Notes under the pieces: generated by a model
What the model was told of the DNA's origin: nothing
Seen by the model: the letters and a program-made list of their open reading frames with translations, nothing else
Database searches by the model: none
Position numbers and translations under genes: made by a program
Shown: positions 32,108 to 34,093 of the stretch, piece after piece
Numbering within the stretch: position 1 is the first letter of the stretch
Layout of the letters: each line of letters starts with the position of its first letter
NCBI GenBank assembly: GCA_046541575.1
Contig: JBKHDA010000022.1
Coordinates: 1-34,093 of the forward strand
Direction of reading: 5' to 3'
Origin: Halanaerobium sp046541575
GTDB taxonomy: Bacteria; Bacillota; Halanaerobiia; Halanaerobiales; Halanaerobiaceae
Length of the DNA stretch: 34,093 bases

Positions 32108-32274
32108 ATAAAATCTATAGTTCAAAGGTTCGTCCACTTAGAGTTTCGGCTACCTGGTCAGATTCAGAAGTTTTACTTCCTTCCCCCGTTGGCAACATAA
32201 TTTTTTCAAATTAGTATTTTCCTCTAAGCTTCCTACGAATTAAACGTTATTAAATTACTGTTAACAATTAACAC
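32108..32274 (-). ncRNA. Structured leader RNA of unknown class (candidate riboswitch)
   Basis: From the predicted start near 32274, the RNA folds by eye into a three-way junction. The closing helix has TTCGT/ACGAA (32235-32239 with 32129-32133) and CTTAGAG/CTCTAAG (32222-32228 with 32137-32143), separated by an internal loop. P2 is a 6-bp stem with a GAAA tetraloop (32198-32213). P3 is GAAG-TAAAA-CTTC (32167-32179). Purine-rich joining segments (AACGGGGGAAG, GGTAGCCGAAA) look like ligand-core sequence. A terminator follows directly. I could not match it to SAM, TPP, FMN, cobalamin, lysine, glycine, purine, M-box, c-di-GMP, c-di-AMP, manganese, guanidine or T-box patterns I know. Confidence 0.55.
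32259..32273. promoter_or_regulatory. Operator site D, perfect TGTTAA-CAA-TTAACA
   Basis: Perfect 6-3-6 inverted repeat beginning eight bases past the -10 box, at the predicted transcription start of the leader RNA. Same motif as sites A-C and E, tying this operon to the E1/E2, aldehyde dehydrogenase and hpr-gntR operons. Confidence 0.7.
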
Positions 32275-32280
32275 AATTAA

Positions 32281-32309
32281 ATTATAAATGATATTTTTTT
32301 CATTGTCAA
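32281..32309 (-). promoter_or_regulatory. Strong sigma-A promoter of the leader RNA and ene-reductase operon
   Basis: Consensus TTGACA (32304-32309), 17-bp spacer, consensus TATAAT (32281-32286) on the minus strand. Confidence 0.85.
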
Positions 32310-32376
32310 GTTTTATTTCTAAAAAGATATCCTTTTTTAAACCAGCAAATAAACTGTTGACTGTCTAAATGATAAT

Positions 32377-32817
32377 TTAAAGTCCATATATTATTTCCTG
32401 TTTGTATTCTGATTTATCTCCTTTTCTTAATTCCTTAAGCAGATTAGCAGTAAACTCCTCCAGCTTATAATCTTCTATTTCACTAAGATCAATCCACTGA
32501 TAAGATTGAGCTTCCTCATTCAAAACTACTTGATTGGAATCACTGCGGCAGATAAAATCAACAAATATAAAATGTTTTTTATTCTGAAAAGATTCAGAGT
32601 AAATGCTTTCTGTAATTCCAAGCAGCTTAACATCATAAACTTCAAGCCCTGTTTCTTCTTTTACCTCTCTTAGAAGTGTTTCTTCCATAGTCTCTCCAAG
32701 TTCTATGTGCCCACCTGGAATTACATATTGCTGATTCCATTTATTTGATTTGCAGATTAAAACCTTATCTTCTGAGTTTAAAATAACAGCACCTACTGTT
32801 GCTTCTGGATGTCTCAT
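32377..32817 (-). CDS. NUDIX hydrolase
   Basis: 146 residues with a complete NUDIX box, GHIELGETMEETLLREVKEE then TGL, holding the metal-binding REVKEE core. N-terminal strand ATVGAVILNSEDKVLICKS and the IPGG turn before the box fit the MutT/ADP-ribose pyrophosphatase-like fold. Hydrolyses a nucleoside diphosphate linked to another group; the particular substrate is not evident. AGGAGAATAAG before the ATG. Only one base separates it from the YjbQ gene stop, so the two are translated together from one mRNA. Confidence 0.92.
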   Translation of the reverse strand: MRHPEATVGAVILNSEDKVLICKSNKWNQQYVIPGGHIELGETMEETLLREVKEETGLEVYDVKLLGITESIYSESFQNKKHFIFVDFICRSDSNQVVLNEEAQSYQWIDLSEIEDYKLEEFTANLLKELRKGDKSEYKQEIIYGL

Positions 32818-32818
32818 C

Positions 32819-33235
32819 TTATTCTCCTATAATTTTGACTAAGACTCTTTTTTCTCGTTTACCATCAAATTCTCCGTAAAAAATCTGCTCCCAGGGACCA
32901 AAATCAAGCTTTCCTTCCGTTACTGCAACAACAACTTCCCGCCCCATAATCTGTCTTTTTAGATGAGCATCTGCATTTTCTTCAAAACCATTGTGAGCAT
33001 ACTGCGAAATCGGCTCATGTGGAGCTAATTCTTCCAGCCATTCTTTATAATCCTGATGCAGACCACTCTCATCATCATTAATAAAGACACTGGCTGTAAT
33101 ATGCATTGCATTTACCAGACATAATCCTTCCTGAATACCGCTTTCATTTAAAATTTTTCTAACCTGATTTGTAATATTGATTAACTCAACTCTCTCGTCT
33201 GTATTGAAATATAAATACTTGCGAATAGACTTCAT
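32819..33235 (-). CDS. yjbQ: YjbQ/UPF0047 family protein
   Basis: 138 residues. Family landmarks: GLCLVNAMHITASVFINDDESGL (about 37-59), the DAHLKRQIMGREVVVAVTEGK segment with a conserved His, and the C-terminal LDFGPWEQIFYGEFDGKREKRVLVKIIG. E. coli YjbQ has been reported to show weak thiamine-phosphate synthase activity; the physiological role of the family is unsettled. GAGGAG precedes the ATG. Coupled to the NUDIX gene downstream; the pair looks like a small housekeeping or nucleotide/cofactor clean-up unit and has no evident link to the carbon-metabolism blocks. Confidence 0.92.
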   Translation of the reverse strand: MKSIRKYLYFNTDERVELINITNQVRKILNESGIQEGLCLVNAMHITASVFINDDESGLHQDYKEWLEELAPHEPISQYAHNGFEENADAHLKRQIMGREVVVAVTEGKLDFGPWEQIFYGEFDGKREKRVLVKIIGE

Positions 33236-33317
33236 TTAATCCACTCCTCTTTTTTAAGAAATTTTCCTGCCAGACTTAACTAACTTATATTTTTATAAAT
33301 TTAATGCCTATTTTCAA

Positions 33318-34073
33318 TTAAAAGCTGTTATAAAACAAATAAGAAGCCATAAGAACTACAACAATTGTTAATACAGTTTTGACCATTTTTTCTCCTTTTT
33401 CTACCGCTAAGCTACTGGCCAGCCAACTGCCGCTGCCGTTGCCCAGAGCTAAAATAAAAGCAATTCCCCAGTCAACCTTATCATTAAAAACAAAAATACT
33501 AAAAGATGAAAAAATATAAACAGCAACAACAAATACTTTAATACTGTTAATTTTAACTAAGGAAAACCCTGTTAAAAGCGAAAGTGCTGCAATAATTATA
33601 ATTCCTACTCCTGCCTGCATAAACCCTCCGTAAATTCCAACTAAGAAAAATACAAAGGCAGAAATCATCTTTCTCTTTTTACTTAATTTCTTAGCAGTTA
33701 TTTTTATATTTTCAGCTGGATTCCAGAGTATTAAAATTAACATAACAAACATAATTACTGTCAGCAGCTGATTGAAAAGCTGCTCGGAAATAGAAACTGC
33801 TATCTGAGCCCCGATCAAAGATCCAATTACTGCCGGTAGAGCCAGCAGCAGTCCAAATTGGAAATCACAAAACCCTTTACTTCTAAAATTTATGACTGCA
33901 GTAATATTTTCAACCAGCAGGGCTGCTCGATTTGTTCCATTAGCAACAGCTGCTGGAAGTCCTAAAAATATCAGCAGGGGCAGAGTAATTAAAGAGCCGC
34001 CACCGGCCATTGTATTAATAAACCCAGCTGAAATACCGGCTGTTAAAAGAAAGAAAATCTTAGTTAACGGCAA
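33318..34073 (-). CDS. TauE/SafE (YfcA) family membrane permease
   Basis: 251 residues, strongly hydrophobic with about seven to eight membrane segments in two repeats: SAGFINTMAGGGSLITLPLL at the N terminus and FLVGIYGGFMQAGVGIIII in the middle, the paired glycine-rich motifs of the family. Members export or import sulfite, sulfoacetate and other organosulfur or organic anions. TTG start; an in-frame TAA lies two codons upstream and GGAG is about 11 bases before, so no longer start is possible. It may be a single-gene unit, with 82 bp before yjbQ. Direction and substrate cannot be read from the sequence. Confidence 0.9.
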   Translation of the reverse strand: MPLTKIFFLLTAGISAGFINTMAGGGSLITLPLLIFLGLPAAVANGTNRAALLVENITAVINFRSKGFCDFQFGLLLALPAVIGSLIGAQIAVSISEQLFNQLLTVIMFVMLILILWNPAENIKITAKKLSKKRKMISAFVFFLVGIYGGFMQAGVGIIIIAALSLLTGFSLVKINSIKVFVVAVYIFSSFSIFVFNDKVDWGIAFILALGNGSGSWLASSLAVEKGEKMVKTVLTIVVVLMASYLFYNSF

Positions 34074-34093
34074 ATTTTACTCAACTCCTAAAA

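Larger units (their letters stand above)
31903..32376. other. Leader region of the ene-reductase-type operon
   Basis: A 474-bp gene-free stretch. In transcription order it has a perfect promoter (32281-32309), operator D, a structured leader RNA, a 20-bp-stem terminator (32050-32107), a two-codon open frame with a strong SD (31954-31978), and the GTG start region. Everything needed for an attenuation-controlled operon is there, but no known riboswitch class was recognised. Confidence 0.8.

Noticed and set aside
14502..32273. TTAA-rich repeats as Rex (NADH-sensing repressor) sites
   Set aside because: The Rex consensus I know has a four-base centre (TTGTTAA-N4-TTAACAA). All five sites here have a three-base centre, which fits FCD-type GntR operators better. 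A Rex link is not strictly excluded.
32108..32274. Leader RNA as a c-di-AMP (ydaO), TPP or SRP RNA
   Set aside because: Short resemblances exist (GGTAGCCGAA...GGACGAACC to part of ydaO; CTGAATCTGACCAGG to the TPP 3' side; GGAAGGAAG to SRP), but the remaining conserved core of each class is absent.
33318..34073. TauE/SafE permease as proof of a sulfonate pathway together with the SucCD-like genes
   Set aside because: The family transports many anions, the gene is about 20 kb from the aldehyde dehydrogenase operon, lacks the operator motif, and no sulfonate-cleaving enzyme is present in the window.
1..34093. CRISPR arrays, tRNA or rRNA genes, insertion sequences, prophage or toxin-antitoxin genes
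   Set aside because: I looked for spaced direct repeats, clover-leaf sequences, transposase motifs and terminal inverted repeats and saw none. All coding space is taken by metabolic and regulatory genes.

Overview
The window is AT-rich. All 30 genes I call lie on the minus strand, with strong AGGAGG-type ribosome binding sites and many GTG or TTG starts. Protein content (electron-bifurcating NfnAB, pyruvate phosphate dikinase, two short malic enzymes, a LarA-type racemase, CoA-acylating aldehyde dehydrogenase) points to a fermentative anaerobic Firmicute. The sugar-binding protein has an ordinary signal peptide and no lipobox cysteine, which suits a periplasm. My best guess is a diderm, salt-loving Halanaerobiales member; this is an inference from style and gene content, not a database result.

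Layout, in transcription order (right to left). (1) 34.1-32.4 kb: a TauE/SafE permease, a YjbQ protein and a NUDIX hydrolase. (2) 32.3-28.6 kb: a near-consensus promoter, a structured leader RNA with a 20-bp intrinsic terminator, then an FMN/Fe-S/FAD ene-reductase-type enzyme, a cupin and an AEC-family organic-acid permease. (3) 28.5-27.2 kb: an HPr whose regulatory serine is aspartate, followed by an FCD-type GntR regulator. (4) 27.1-23.5 kb: E1alpha, E1beta and E2 of an acetoin/pyruvate dehydrogenase-type complex. (5) 23.3-14.6 kb: a sugar ABC transporter (two permeases, binding protein, ATPase), an inositol-dehydrogenase-type oxidoreductase, a TIM-barrel isomerase, a short-chain dehydrogenase and an unusual M24 (creatinase/prolidase fold) enzyme. 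(6) 14.4-9.6 kb: acylating aldehyde dehydrogenase, SucC-like and SucD-like acyl-CoA synthetase subunits, and the E3 dihydrolipoamide dehydrogenase. (7) 9.5-8.2 kb: malic enzyme with a terminator. (8) 8.2-0 kb: a PH-like protein, nfnA-nfnB, a LarA-family racemase, ppdK and a second malic enzyme.

How it fits together. E3 sits in a different operon from E1/E2, so blocks 4 and 6 together make one complete 2-oxoacid/acetoin dehydrogenase. Its acyl-CoA and aldehyde products could be handled by the acylating aldehyde dehydrogenase and the ADP/GDP-forming acyl-CoA synthetase beside E3. The malic enzymes, PPDK, LarA homologue, NfnAB and AEC permease form a C4/C3 organic-acid and redox module around malate, pyruvate, PEP and NAD(P)H/ferredoxin.

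The most striking non-coding signal is a 15-bp inverted repeat, TGTTAA-N3-TTAACA. It occurs perfect or nearly so at five places: before the aldehyde dehydrogenase operon, twice before E1alpha, before hpr-gntR, and before the leader RNA. Three of these directly follow or overlap the start point predicted from a good sigma-A promoter. The N3-centred architecture is that of PdhR/FadR-class GntR operators. I propose that the window's GntR protein is the regulator of these four operons. I see no tRNA, rRNA, CRISPR array or insertion sequence.
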